Shown here in pieces: positions 7,469 through 15,927 of a stretch of DNA of 25,942 nt; the first letter of the stretch is position 1; every line of letters starts with the position of its first letter. The notes under the pieces are model-generated. The model saw nothing but the letters and a program-made list of their open reading frames with translations. It was not told the origin of the DNA and searched no databases. This DNA comes from a virus. The translations under genes and the position numbers were made by a program. Location of the stretch: positions 1-25,942 of the IMG/VR virus record IMGVR_UViG_3300020020_000148; one strand, given 5' to 3'.

Positions 7469-9486
7469 CAGTCGTCGAAGCCTGCGTGTATATGATCTTC
7501 GTGACCTGCTAGAGTTTTCTGATCGTAAGCTCCAAGAGGATAACACAACTCATCATAGGGTCCAATGATCTCATTCATCTTTAGTTGGATTCGGTGGTTT
7601 ATTATCCACAGCTGTGCCGCTCTTGTCTGAGGATTGCTCCTACCATAGTTACCAAAATCAACAGCTTTTCCTTCAGTATGATTAGAACCAGTACTATGAT
7701 CCGTTCTCATCGAAGTAACCTTGATCGGGAAGCCTGCCTCAGTGAAAGCCAACATGAATCTAAGTATGATTGGGTTGACCAATCCGAACTTGATATCGTT
7801 CTTCTGTGAATCTCTTATAAACGTGATGTTCGGGCTATTCAGAACGGCATCACGTAGAGCCCTACCGCTTGGATATTGACCAGGAGGATCAACGTCATAA
7901 CCGGGAGTAGGTACATACGCCTGTGGCTGCTGTGCAGCATTATCCCACAAGCCTGTAAGATCCTCTTTCTTAGGTTCGGGCAGTTTCGGCCTTGGCTTCT
8001 TGAGTGTGATCTTACCTACGGTTTCAAACAACGAACGATTAACTTCACTTACTATCCATCGACCGTTGGCTATACCGGAATCGAAGATTTCAATGATAGT
8101 ACCCGGCGGGGCTTCCCAACGATCAAGACTAGCGACAAGGTCTATCTTCCCGTTTTTCTTATTTATATCGTAATCAAAGTCTACCCAATCTACGCCTTCG
8201 GTTCCTTCCGACAATCGAGCACGTGGAGCACTCTTGAATAGGCGCGGCTCGCTGATAAAGTAGATTTTACCGCTAACCTCAAAACATCGCCACTGTACTT
8301 CCTCAGCTAGTCTATTCAGACAAGTCCAGCTATCTTCCTTTTCCCACTTTTTCTTACCACCAGCAACAGTCTTAGGACGACCACGCATGAACTGGAATTT
8401 ATCGACGGCAGAATCTTCTTCCCATTCTCCCATTAAGTTAGCGGCAGCCGTCGTTTTATTTGTAGAAGTATCACCACCAGCTATACCATAGGCTGTTACC
8501 AAACGCTCGGCTTCCAAACGCCACTGTGCATAAGCCTTCGGAAACGCGCTACGTTGAACAGCCTGACAAACTTCCCAATACTCGGAGTTTGGATTAGACT
8601 GATTGTACTTGGTAGCCCTATCAAAGAAACTGGTTGCCGCATGTTGTATATCCATAATCTGTGCTACCGTCCCCCAACCCTGACTTGGACGCTGCTGGAA
8701 AGCTCCTACAGAGTCCCTATCTCCCGAGTTGCGGTTATACGCTGTAGCTTCTTGAATAATAGTCATGATCGAACAAACTAGAATTTTTCTGGTAATTCCG
8801 GCCATTTGGCCCGTAGTTCCTAGATTATGTCCGGTGTCCAGAACTGCCTCTACAGTAAGTAGCTGTTCGGTAACTGGTGTCTGACCCTTAATAGTCACAG
8901 GCTTACCACCGGCTTTTGCTGCTGCAAGCGCGTCATTCCAGCTGCCGAATCCAGGCTCACGATCTCTGAATTTATCGGCCTTGCTTTTATTCTTTTCCCA
9001 TTTGGTTTTCTTTAGTTCTGGACAAACAAACTGGATATTCATTTCTTTGACTTCGTTGATTAGAATCTGCGCGAATCTAGCTCTACTAAGTTGACCCCAA
9101 CCTGCAACACGTTTGTTGTTATAGGTTCTTAGGACGGCAACTTCCCTAGACTCAAAAGTTAGAGTGATATTGTCCCCGCTCTTTGAGAACTGGCACAGCC
9201 TGAACCACAAACCGTCCAACTTGATATCTACGTTTCTTGCCAATCTCCCGCTGTTCTTTATAAGTCCGTAATGATCGTTAACTACTATCTTTACGGTAGA
9301 AGCTCCCTCAATAGTCCTAGTAATATCCGCACTAACTACAGCTTGTTCAAATCTCATAGCAGGGAGGCGGCGAGTAATGAAAGACAGCTCTGTGAGATCA
9401 ATGTCGTGAGATAGTAGCTGTTTATCTGCCTCTAGCTTAGACAGTTGCAGCTTACCTCTGACTTGTTTAAGTGTTTTAGGTGGCAT
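7468..9486 (-). CDS. Baseplate hub protein with embedded lysozyme/transglycosylase-like domain and C-terminal M15-like peptidase
   Basis: 672 residues in modules. Residues 30-200 look like a gpD/gp27-type hub (ADITRTIEGASTVKIVVND, VDIKLDGLWFRLCQF, TLTFESREVAVLRTYN). Residues ~205-335 hold a peptidoglycan-hydrolase domain: IIQEATAYN with candidate catalytic E246, then GDRDSVGAFQQRPSQGWGT and IMDIQHAATSFFDRA. Residues ~355-500 return to hub-like sequence ending in KITLKKPRPKLPEP. Residues ~535-672 carry a D,D-peptidase-like M15 domain: HTEGKAVD (H603, D610) and a final DHIH (H665, H667), the HxxGxAxD...HxH zinc pattern. The protein should sit at the tail tip and open the wall locally during DNA injection. 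The start overlaps the previous stop (TAATG). Catalytic activity is inferred from motifs. Confidence 0.85.
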   Translation of the reverse strand: MPPKTLKQVRGKLQLSKLEADKQLLSHDIDLTELSFITRRLPAMRFEQAVVSADITRTIEGASTVKIVVNDHYGLIKNSGRLARNVDIKLDGLWFRLCQFSKSGDNITLTFESREVAVLRTYNNKRVAGWGQLSRARFAQILINEVKEMNIQFVCPELKKTKWEKNKSKADKFRDREPGFGSWNDALAAAKAGGKPVTIKGQTPVTEQLLTVEAVLDTGHNLGTTGQMAGITRKILVCSIMTIIQEATAYNRNSGDRDSVGAFQQRPSQGWGTVAQIMDIQHAATSFFDRATKYNQSNPNSEYWEVCQAVQRSAFPKAYAQWRLEAERLVTAYGIAGGDTSTNKTTAAANLMGEWEEDSAVDKFQFMRGRPKTVAGGKKKWEKEDSWTCLNRLAEEVQWRCFEVSGKIYFISEPRLFKSAPRARLSEGTEGVDWVDFDYDINKKNGKIDLVASLDRWEAPPGTIIEIFDSGIANGRWIVSEVNRSLFETVGKITLKKPRPKLPEPKKEDLTGLWDNAAQQPQAYVPTPGYDVDPPGQYPSGRALRDAVLNSPNITFIRDSQKNDIKFGLVNPIILRFMLAFTEAGFPIKVTSMRTDHSTGSNHTEGKAVDFGNYGRSNPQTRAAQLWIINHRIQLKMNEIIGPYDELCYPLGAYDQKTLAGHEDHIHAGFDD

Positions 9487-9983
9487 TATCGGATTCTAAA
9501 TAGTGGTTGCTTTTTCTTATTTCTAGCGTTCTGAGCTGCACTAAGTTGTAGTTTATCTGCGGGATTATATCGCAGTAGATTTACTATAGCTTCTTGACGA
9601 ATCCTTTTCCCGTTAAACTGTCCCCTGATCGTTTCTCCCCATTCTATGTTTGTAATGACCCAATCTAGATCAGTATGAGGAACACCATTACTAATGATCT
9701 CAATTACGGGAGGTTGCTTTCCCCAAGGCAAGGCCATCTGTTCTAGTGTAAAGCATTCTGCCTCTATAGCATCGCGGTCACTAAACCCGTCTATAACAAT
9801 GGGAATAGACATTTCATAAGGTTGTCTCCCACTCCAATGAGTCGCGCCGGTTCTACGTGGACGTTCTACAATTGTCCATCCACCATATCCTGCCGTAACC
9901 TTGGAACCCTCTCCACCTAACCAGCAATTAAGAGTTAGTTTGGGAGTAGTCTTCGAAATGAATGTTACTTTGCCGACTGCCAT
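9486..9983 (-). CDS. Baseplate/tail adaptor protein (gp53/XkdP-like position)
   Basis: 165 residues between the tape measure and the hub, where contractile phages encode a LysM-containing or gp53-like protein that links tube, hub and wedge. Seen: beta-rich N-terminus (KVTFISKTTPKLTLNCW, WTIVERPRRTGATHWSG), a central IPIVIDGFSDRDAIEAECFTLEQMA segment, and DLDWVITNIEWGETIRG followed by a RQEAIVNLLRYNP strand. This order is typical of the tail/baseplate protein that follows the tape measure in Gram-positive phages. The basic tail (ARNKKKQPLFRIR) may be flexible. Assigned mainly by position and overall shape. Confidence 0.65.
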   Translation of the reverse strand: MAVGKVTFISKTTPKLTLNCWLGGEGSKVTAGYGGWTIVERPRRTGATHWSGRQPYEMSIPIVIDGFSDRDAIEAECFTLEQMALPWGKQPPVIEIISNGVPHTDLDWVITNIEWGETIRGQFNGKRIRQEAIVNLLRYNPADKLQLSAAQNARNKKKQPLFRIR

Positions 9984-9988
9984 ATCAT

Positions 9989-11893
9989 CTATCTTCTGGC
10001 TTGCCTGTCTAGACGATGTTTCCAGACCACTTCAGCTATTTCACGACCATCAAGTACAACTTTCTGAGGCTGGATAATAACTTTGATGGGCGCTCCACCA
10101 CCAGTACCTAGAGCGGCCAAATTAAGTCCTTGAGCCTCTACGGGCATAATACCCGCTGGACCCGCTGGACCACCCAAACCTCGTTGTGCTAAACCTTGCT
10201 GAATAGATTGTCCCTCCGGCAAAGCTCTAGCTACACCCAAACCCGCTCTACCTAGAGCTAGAGCGCCGCCTACGCCTGGGACGGTTTCAAGACCAGATGC
10301 CAACATATCTAGCAACCATTTCTTACCTTCCAGCCAGCCTGAAAACGCTTTTATCTTATCCCACAAATATTCTACTGACGTTGTAACTGCGCCGAACTTT
10401 AGTTCTAGAACAACCAAAACCCCTACTAAAATGAGAACTCCCGCTATTATCCACCCAATAGGACTAAGCAACAAAGTGCTACTGAATAAAAGTGAAGCTA
10501 TAGTTGCTGATTTCGTGGCTGCGGTACTAATACCCATCATCCTAGCTCTTCTGGCTTCCATTATAGCAGCATGTCTAGAAGCACCGGCTGCCCACACATC
10601 TTCAATAGTCTTTTTTCTAGTCCATATAGCAGCTATTTTGGTTGCGAAAGCTAACCTCTTTTTCCAGAATGTAAGAATTGCATCCCAAAACGCTACTCTT
10701 TTGCTCCATAGTACAGAAATTTTCTTAACCAAAATTTCTGCTATCCACCAGGCTACTATCACTCTTAGAATCCATACTAAGGGCTGTCCACCTAGATGGA
10801 TGAAGTTCTGTATGGCAGTCGTGATCTCTAGGAAAGCGTATAGAGCCAGAATTGTGAACTTGATAAACGGGGATAAAACTTCAAGTATCAGTTTTAGAGT
10901 ATCCCATGAGGCTCTGAAATGTCCATGTAGGGTTTCCGTTGCTGTAGCTAGATGATAAACTCCACCTGTCGCCTCGTCAACAATTCTAACCATATCGTAG
11001 AAGGTGAGATTACCTTCTAGTGCTAGCTTGAACATTCTACCTGTGACTTCAGTTATACGTTGGAGTCTACTACCCGCTTTCTCAAATGCGGTAAAGGTGA
11101 TTCCGCCCATGATAGTTTGAATGTCACCTTTTAGGATTTCAAACTGTCCCGAGGTACTTTCTCGAATTTTGGCACTTGCTCCACTAAACCGAGTTTCTAT
11201 TGATTTAAGAATAGCGTCGATGGCTACATCAGCAGGAATATTAGCATCAGCGACATTACCCAACTGGAAAACATTTCTTCCTAGCGCTTCCGACAAGGCG
11301 TCGAACGATAGAACGTTGGCATTAGCCAACTGACGCAGTTCCTCACCCATAAGCTTGCCCTTAGACCGAATCTGACCTAGAGCTAGAGTAATACGGTTAA
11401 CCGTATCATGTGGCAAGTTAAGTCCGGCAATAGCATCACCCATAGCTACTAGGGTTCTGTTGGTTTCTTCTGCCGTAAATCCAAACGCAATAAGCTGCTG
11501 TCCAGCCTCGATAACTTGCTGAGGCATGAATGCAGTATCACGAGCAATTTGGAGGAACGTTCTCATTTGAGTATTAGCATCGAACTGACCTTTACTCAAG
11601 AACTCTAGAGCTATCGTGGTACGTTGCACAGTAGCATTGAATCTAAACCCTGTATAAACTGCCGCCGCTCCTAGGGCTGTCATAGCTAGAGTGGCGTTAT
11701 ACAGGTAACGACGCATAGTGAAGATTGCCTGATTCAGCAGGAATCCACGACGACCCGCATGTTCCATCTTCCTGCCAGCTACTTCAGCAGAGGTTCCAAG
11801 TTTGCTAGTAGCAGCCGCAGCAGCGGTAGCATCGCGGATATACGCAAGCGCACCACGAAGGCGGGTTATTATGTCTATGCGTTCAGTAGGCAT
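9989..11893 (-). CDS. Tape measure protein
   Basis: 634 residues. The tape measure sets tail length and passes through the tube; at roughly 0.15 nm per residue this predicts a tail near 95 nm (inference). Seen: an Ala-rich helical N-terminus with a GRRGFLLNQAIFTMRRYLYNATLAMTALG segment, and the conserved domain at residues ~110-200 with NRITLALGQIRSKGKLMGEELRQLANA, typical of tape measure cores. Hydrophobic segments lie at ~340-395 and ~465-497 (LLFSSTLLLSPIGWIIAGVLILVG), which could insert into the membrane during ejection. The C-terminal region is Gly/Pro/Ala-rich and ends with a basic stretch. Its ATG overlaps the frameshifted chaperone stop (TAATG). Confidence 0.9.
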   Translation of the reverse strand: MPTERIDIITRLRGALAYIRDATAAAAATSKLGTSAEVAGRKMEHAGRRGFLLNQAIFTMRRYLYNATLAMTALGAAAVYTGFRFNATVQRTTIALEFLSKGQFDANTQMRTFLQIARDTAFMPQQVIEAGQQLIAFGFTAEETNRTLVAMGDAIAGLNLPHDTVNRITLALGQIRSKGKLMGEELRQLANANVLSFDALSEALGRNVFQLGNVADANIPADVAIDAILKSIETRFSGASAKIRESTSGQFEILKGDIQTIMGGITFTAFEKAGSRLQRITEVTGRMFKLALEGNLTFYDMVRIVDEATGGVYHLATATETLHGHFRASWDTLKLILEVLSPFIKFTILALYAFLEITTAIQNFIHLGGQPLVWILRVIVAWWIAEILVKKISVLWSKRVAFWDAILTFWKKRLAFATKIAAIWTRKKTIEDVWAAGASRHAAIMEARRARMMGISTAATKSATIASLLFSSTLLLSPIGWIIAGVLILVGVLVVLELKFGAVTTSVEYLWDKIKAFSGWLEGKKWLLDMLASGLETVPGVGGALALGRAGLGVARALPEGQSIQQGLAQRGLGGPAGPAGIMPVEAQGLNLAALGTGGGAPIKVIIQPQKVVLDGREIAEVVWKHRLDRQARR

Positions 11894-12662
11894 TACTTTT
11901 TAACGCTTGACCACACGGCGTTAGCTATTCGATTGGCGAGATTTTGATCTAGCATCTGTTTTAGCTCGACTACTCTGTATGAGATGCGACTCCACAGATT
12001 TATCTCGAAAGTATTATCAAGCGCAAGAAACTTGTCAAGAGGCATACCTGCGAGAACTACCTGTGCAGCTAGCTCAACCTCGTCCCGCCCTACGCTTCCC
12101 CCAATAGCATATCAACCTCTGTTCCTGCCTTCATCATCCATTGAACTACTCTAGCTCCGTGAGCAGTTACAGCTAGATCATTACCACCAAACAACGCAAG
12201 TACAACGCTGCGAGCGGTAGGAGGGTCTGATAGCTCGCTAGTGAAGTCTAGAGCTTCTGCTAGATTTTGGTCATACCTGATAGGTATGTCTCTAGGACCA
12301 GTATACTCTTCAACTTCACGAAGAGGGATTTCCTTGCCTCCATCCCTAACCCAAAATTCCTCACAAGCTAGAATGAGGTTATCGCAAGTAGAGTAAAAGA
12401 CTCTGTCTCCGCGATTGCGGAATTCCGTCCTAATCTTGACTCCGACGGCGTCTAGCTCTTTACCATCAATCAAACGGTAACGACAAAACAACTCGCCGTT
12501 GAACCCAGGAATATCGAAGTCGTGGAATTTGTTCTCAGCACTATCTCTACGCTGTTGACGCAAACGCTCGGTAATTGACTGTGGTTCACTACCATTCAAA
12601 TCAGGATCAGGGTCGCTTACCTGGTCAACAAACGGAGTTACTTCTGTATCAAAGTCGCTCAT
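11893..12662 (-). CDS. Tail assembly chaperone, -1 frameshift extended form
   Basis: Reading back one base at the G-GGG-GAA heptamer (12096-12102, minus strand) leaves the short frame, which stops at 12090, and enters an open -1 frame that ends at 11893 exactly on the tape-measure start (TAATG). The fusion is about 256 residues. The added part (GRDEVELAAQVVLAGMPLDKF, FEINLWSRISYRVVEL, LANRIANAVWSS) is helical and has no start codon with a ribosome site of its own, so frameshifting is the natural way to express it. This copies the gpG/gpGT arrangement of lambda and many actinophages. Slippage efficiency and the exact site are inferred. Confidence 0.78.
12090..12662 (-). CDS. Tail assembly chaperone, short form
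   Basis: 190 residues in the zero frame, located between tail tube and tape measure, the position of the gpG-type chaperone in most long-tailed phages. The N-terminus is acidic and polar (SDFDTEVTPFVDQVSDPDPDLNGSE), followed by a compact domain with FDIPGFNGELFCRYR, EFRNRGDRVFYSTCDNLILACEEFWVRDGG and a C-terminal helical part (TARSVVLALFGGNDLAVTAHGARVVQWMM). The final codons contain a run of five G followed by AA, which is a probable slippage site. The chaperone is expected to coat the tape measure during tube polymerisation and is not kept in the virion. SD AGGAGAG precedes the ATG. Confidence 0.8.
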   Translation of the reverse strand: MSDFDTEVTPFVDQVSDPDPDLNGSEPQSITERLRQQRRDSAENKFHDFDIPGFNGELFCRYRLIDGKELDAVGVKIRTEFRNRGDRVFYSTCDNLILACEEFWVRDGGKEIPLREVEEYTGPRDIPIRYDQNLAEALDFTSELSDPPTARSVVLALFGGNDLAVTAHGARVVQWMMKAGTEVDMLLGEA

Positions 12663-12687
12663 TTCTCTCTCCTAACTAACGTAGTTG

Positions 12688-13137
12688 TTAAGCTGTTGGT
12701 TCACCTTCCACTGTCATTTCAAGTTCAACTAGTGCGGGGTCCGAACTTTCGGAATCGTGAGGTGGAGGCGTATGACGTTTAAGAGTACCTCTCCACACGA
12801 TAGGACGACCGAACGTGTTACCGTTGATATCCAGTGGTTGCTGTTGGACAACCATTTTAGCCTTACCAACACCAGCAATCAGCATTGGTGTTTCGCTACC
12901 GTGATCCCTTTCAAGTCTATAAAGCCGACTAACGGTTAGGTTGCCGACGTTCTTCTTACCGCCTAGAGATACTTGAGCAGCCATAGCTCCGGGACTAAAT
13001 TTATACTCTTCCGAGTCAATCTCTCCACCATCCTTCTTGTCCCAAACACCCAAATTCTGCATGGGCCTGTTTGGTAGAGTAACGTTCTCTACAAGAACAA
13101 CGACAGAAAAGGTGTCTTGTCTAGTCGGTCCAGCCAT
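12688..13137 (-). CDS. Tail tube protein
   Basis: 149 residues directly downstream of the sheath gene, the standard tube position. Mostly beta by appearance: TFSVVVLVENVTLPNRPMQNLGVWDKKDGG, an EYKFSPGAMAAQVSLGGKKNVGNLTVSRLYRLERD core, then KMVVQQQPLD and WRGTLKRHTPPPHDS with a final LELEMTVEGEP strand. These features fit the contractile-phage tube that polymerises as hexameric rings inside the sheath. A GGGGGTG ribosome site precedes the ATG, consistent with high expression. The order sheath-tube-chaperone-tape is decisive for the call. Confidence 0.83.
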   Translation of the reverse strand: MAGPTRQDTFSVVVLVENVTLPNRPMQNLGVWDKKDGGEIDSEEYKFSPGAMAAQVSLGGKKNVGNLTVSRLYRLERDHGSETPMLIAGVGKAKMVVQQQPLDINGNTFGRPIVWRGTLKRHTPPPHDSESSDPALVELEMTVEGEPTA

Positions 13138-13148
13138 TTCACACCCCC

Positions 13149-14579
13149 TTATTCATTAATCTGTTGTTTGACAATTTCAATCGTAATCATCTCCGCAAAC
13201 GGAGAAGGTCGAACCATGACTAGCGCCCTTAGTTGTTTGTCAGCGATCGTAGTAGGGGTATTCACGGAAGGACCAACATCTACCTGGAACGCTTCTTCTG
13301 CCGTGGTTCCGTAAAGACTACCGATATTCCAGTAGGGCATAAGCATCGCGGTCAATGCACCACCGTAAGATGCGATTAGTCTACCCTGTCCGTCGATTTC
13401 ATCGAATAGATAAGTCTCGCCAAGAGCATCCGCTTCAGCAGCGATTTGCATGATTAGCCTGCTGTTACCGAAGTTGTTCCATTCACTATCAGTGTCCGGG
13501 TCTGACAAACTACGCCACCCAAACACCCTAGGAACACCATACTTCATGATGATTGAGTTAACGCCCTGACCGTTCAATTCCTGTAGGTCAGTGTCACTCC
13601 ACGGAGCTTGAGTAATACCAACTACGTAATTGGCAATACCGAGATCACCAGCACCGGGGGTATTCGGACTACCGATAGAATCTGCATACGCAGCCTTAGC
13701 TGCTATTAGAGCAGATGGAGGAACGATCCTAGTAGTACCTGGTGTAATGCCCGGAACCAACAGCCAGTGTTGCCAAACACCTGACCACTTAGCATTGGCT
13801 CCACGTAGAAGTTCTGCCTCAGTGATGAAAGTAGCTTTAGTTGCTGTATCTACGAAGTCTAGTACAGCTACCCTGTTGTTGGCTCCTGCATGAGTTTGCA
13901 GAATACCATGTAGTGTAGTAGTTGTCTTACCTGGGAACGATACCTGACCAGGACCTAGATCACGCGAAAAGCGCGTCAGGCTAGTTGTCCACTGAGCATC
14001 AACAATGTTTGCTCGGTCGTCAAGACCCCCAGCAAACGACTGAACAGCTACTACAGCGGGATCAAGTACAGATGCCTGGTCTACCAGAACGATCCAGTTA
14101 CTATTCTCTGCCCATTCAAACGCGGCAGCTTTGTCAATCAGATCGCCCGACCTTTCAAGCTCACCCAAAACGTCGTGGCTGATTACTAGTACGAAAGAAC
14201 CACCAGCACCACCAGCTACAACCTGGACGTTAAGAGCGTTGCCCCATTCACCAGGAGAGTTAGCTTCCACTCGCAAAGTGTTAGCGGCACCAGCATCGAG
14301 CAGCATCTTAAATGCTGTAGCTTGTGCAGGGCCACATACTCTAATGACGTAAGCCTTATTACCACCTTCACGGAAGAATACATCAAGAGAATCGTACAAC
14401 TGACCGTAGGATACTCTATCACCAAAATACTTGACATACTCGCTAATACTAGTGATTAGCCTAGGCGCGATTGTTGAGCCCTTATCTGCCAGTCCCGCAA
14501 TGAACCAAACACCTGTGTCAGTAGGTGCAGTTCGGATTGGTGTATTTTCACTAATAACAATATTAACACCCGGTCGCAT
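13149..14579 (-). CDS. Contractile tail sheath protein
   Basis: 476 residues. The N-terminus (RPGVNIVISENTPIRTAPTDTGVWFIAGLADKG...YVKYFGDRVSYGQLYDSLDVFFREGGNKAYVIRV) is diagnostic of the phage tail sheath family: P-G-V strand, GxxxKG loop, then the FF-x-xGG-x-xAYV-x-RV block. The middle region (residues ~150-330) is an insertion domain with GGLDDR and LLVPGITPGTTRIVPPS; the C-terminal domain (GVNSIIMKYGVPRVFGWRSLSDPD, then PYWNIGSLYG and ALVMVRPSPFAEMITIEIVKQQINE) is the conserved polymerisation part. Sheath contraction drives the tube through the host envelope. It has the strongest ribosome site in the area (AAAGGAGGTGA), lying inside the end of the preceding 57-residue ORF, which fits high output. 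Confidence 0.96.
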   Translation of the reverse strand: MRPGVNIVISENTPIRTAPTDTGVWFIAGLADKGSTIAPRLITSISEYVKYFGDRVSYGQLYDSLDVFFREGGNKAYVIRVCGPAQATAFKMLLDAGAANTLRVEANSPGEWGNALNVQVVAGGAGGSFVLVISHDVLGELERSGDLIDKAAAFEWAENSNWIVLVDQASVLDPAVVAVQSFAGGLDDRANIVDAQWTTSLTRFSRDLGPGQVSFPGKTTTTLHGILQTHAGANNRVAVLDFVDTATKATFITEAELLRGANAKWSGVWQHWLLVPGITPGTTRIVPPSALIAAKAAYADSIGSPNTPGAGDLGIANYVVGITQAPWSDTDLQELNGQGVNSIIMKYGVPRVFGWRSLSDPDTDSEWNNFGNSRLIMQIAAEADALGETYLFDEIDGQGRLIASYGGALTAMLMPYWNIGSLYGTTAEEAFQVDVGPSVNTPTTIADKQLRALVMVRPSPFAEMITIEIVKQQINE

Positions 14580-14752
14580 TATTTGTCACCTCCTTTCTTA
14601 ATTTCTAGCAACTGTCCACGCTCAATTACAGCCGCGTTTTCTTTAACTTGTTCTGTATTTAGTTTAACAATCTCGCCAGGAGCTACACTAGCCCCGCTCA
14701 TTAGATCAACAATACTGCCATTTAGGGGTGCATAGTATTCGTTAGTAGCCAT
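14579..14752 (-). CDS. Small protein upstream of the sheath (57 residues)
   Basis: A complete short ORF fills the gap between the gpG-like gene and the sheath. It starts ATG at 14752 after GGGAGGTGAG and stops so that TAA overlaps the sheath ATG (TAATG). The sequence has a compact GSIVDLMSGASVAPGEIVKL segment and then QVKENAAVIERGQLLEIKKGGD. The position matches the small DUF2635-type protein that precedes the sheath gene in Mu-like phages, and the pattern of short strands around a P-G-E turn is similar, but I cannot confirm homology. The role may be a neck or sheath-associated factor, or simply coupling of sheath translation. Confidence 0.7.
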   Translation of the reverse strand: MATNEYYAPLNGSIVDLMSGASVAPGEIVKLNTEQVKENAAVIERGQLLEIKKGGDK

Positions 14753-14760
14753 TTATATAC

Positions 14761-15300
14761 TCACCTCCCTATACCAACAAAACGACCTCTTGGACCTCTT
14801 AGCATTCTTCCGCCTCCAAAGGCTAATACTCCGGTTTTGACCCAGGGTGTCATCATATGATCCTGAATCATTTGGGCAATTATAGCTCTATCGCTTGGTC
14901 TAACCACGAGGAATTTACGCTGCGGTGTTCTTTCATGACCGAACTGGTGACGGGCTGCATAAGGTAGCTCGGTACCAAACGTAAGTGAAGTAGGCGTATG
15001 TTCTAGAATCTGTCCCCTAGCGCCCTTCTTAGTAACTGATCTGATTAGCGCATGATCGAACTGCAAGATACGTGTATCTCTACCCATACGTGCTTTACGA
15101 GCTAACCACTCAGCGGAGAGTTTCTTCCAAGATCCTCCTGCTCTACGACCCTGAGAATTGAATTGGGTCTGAGTTATCTGATATAGATATTCTTCTACGT
15201 TTCTAAACGCTGGAAGAACATTAGCAGCAACACTGGCAGATTGTCTGAACTTGGTAGCTACTATCTGCTCACCGAACATCAATAGCTCAAAACGCAGCAT
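14761..15300 (-). CDS. Phage virion morphogenesis protein, Mu gpG-like
   Basis: 179 residues. The pattern fits the Phage_tail_S / Mu gpG family, which acts at tail completion or head-tail joining. Seen: TQFNSQGRRAGGSWKKLSAEWLARK at ~44-68 (the F-x-S-x-G...W-x-x-L-S block with W58), RILQFDHALIRSV at 77-89, YAARHQFG at 114-121, and PQRKFL at 126-131. The C-terminus is Gly/Arg-rich (FGGGRMLRGPRGRFVGIGR). The gene sits between the tail terminator and the sheath, as in related contractile phages. The start comes directly after the previous stop. Confidence 0.78.
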   Translation of the reverse strand: MLRFELLMFGEQIVATKFRQSASVAANVLPAFRNVEEYLYQITQTQFNSQGRRAGGSWKKLSAEWLARKARMGRDTRILQFDHALIRSVTKKGARGQILEHTPTSLTFGTELPYAARHQFGHERTPQRKFLVVRPSDRAIIAQMIQDHMMTPWVKTGVLAFGGGRMLRGPRGRFVGIGR

Positions 15301-15927
15301 TTATGAGTTAGTTACCGTTAGGTCATAGTCGGGGAGTTCTAGTATAACCTCCTCAATCTGGTCAAGAATTTGTGCTGATTCGTCAACTTCGGCTGGCCGC
15401 ATGTATCTACTTGTGACCTTTTCAGCCTCTACACCACAGTAGATAGCAGCGGCCTTGTATAGCATTAGTTGATCGTCAATCGGCAAATCCTCATAGTTCT
15501 CGTCCAACCAGTGAACTCCGATTACATCATCCTGTTCACGTTCAAGGTCTTGATGCTGAACCATAATAGCTCTAGCAGCTGCTCCATACATCTTAACCAT
15601 TTGATCCGCGAGTTCCTCTGTAGGAGCAGCACAGGCCACACCCACGCCTAGCTGCCACATCGCGTTGTAGTAGCCACCTGACTCTGGATGATCTGGTACG
15701 CGGAACAAACCTGGACTAAGAACAACAACCTTGGGTAGCTCTTCACCAGTGAGATCATCAAAGGAGTTACGTGTAGTATAGTTTCTCGGCTCAAGAAGTG
15801 GTTCTCTCTCCCACCCTTCTATCCGCTCCATTTCACGTAGATAGGTTGGGAACCATTTCTTGAGCAGAGTCATCGTTGATCGTTCTATACTAGACGCTGT
15901 GAGAATATTACCGAATGCTGAAGTCAT
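15301..15927 (-). CDS. Tail terminator/completion protein
   Basis: 208 residues in the neck cluster, at the slot where gpU-type or Mu gp37-type terminators are found. Features: an N-terminal helix (STMTLLKKWFPTYLREMERIEGWE), a strand block LPKVVVLSPGLFRV, then YNAMWQLGVGVACAAPTEELADQMVKMYGAAARAIMVQH, typical of terminators (strand, then a long helix with periodic Ala), and an acidic C-terminus (DESAQILDQIEEVILELPDYDL). Terminators cap the finished tube and provide the head joint. No catalytic motif. The ORF overlaps the connector gene by 4 bases (ATGA). The call rests on fold pattern and synteny. Confidence 0.62.
   Translation of the reverse strand: MTSAFGNILTASSIERSTMTLLKKWFPTYLREMERIEGWEREPLLEPRNYTTRNSFDDLTGEELPKVVVLSPGLFRVPDHPESGGYYNAMWQLGVGVACAAPTEELADQMVKMYGAAARAIMVQHQDLEREQDDVIGVHWLDENYEDLPIDDQLMLYKAAAIYCGVEAEKVTSRYMRPAEVDESAQILDQIEEVILELPDYDLTVTNS

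Noticed and set aside
10431-10955. 174-residue plus-strand ORF with hydrophobic segments
   Set aside because: Antisense to the tape measure; the hydrophobic composition mirrors the membrane-like segments there. No ribosome site.
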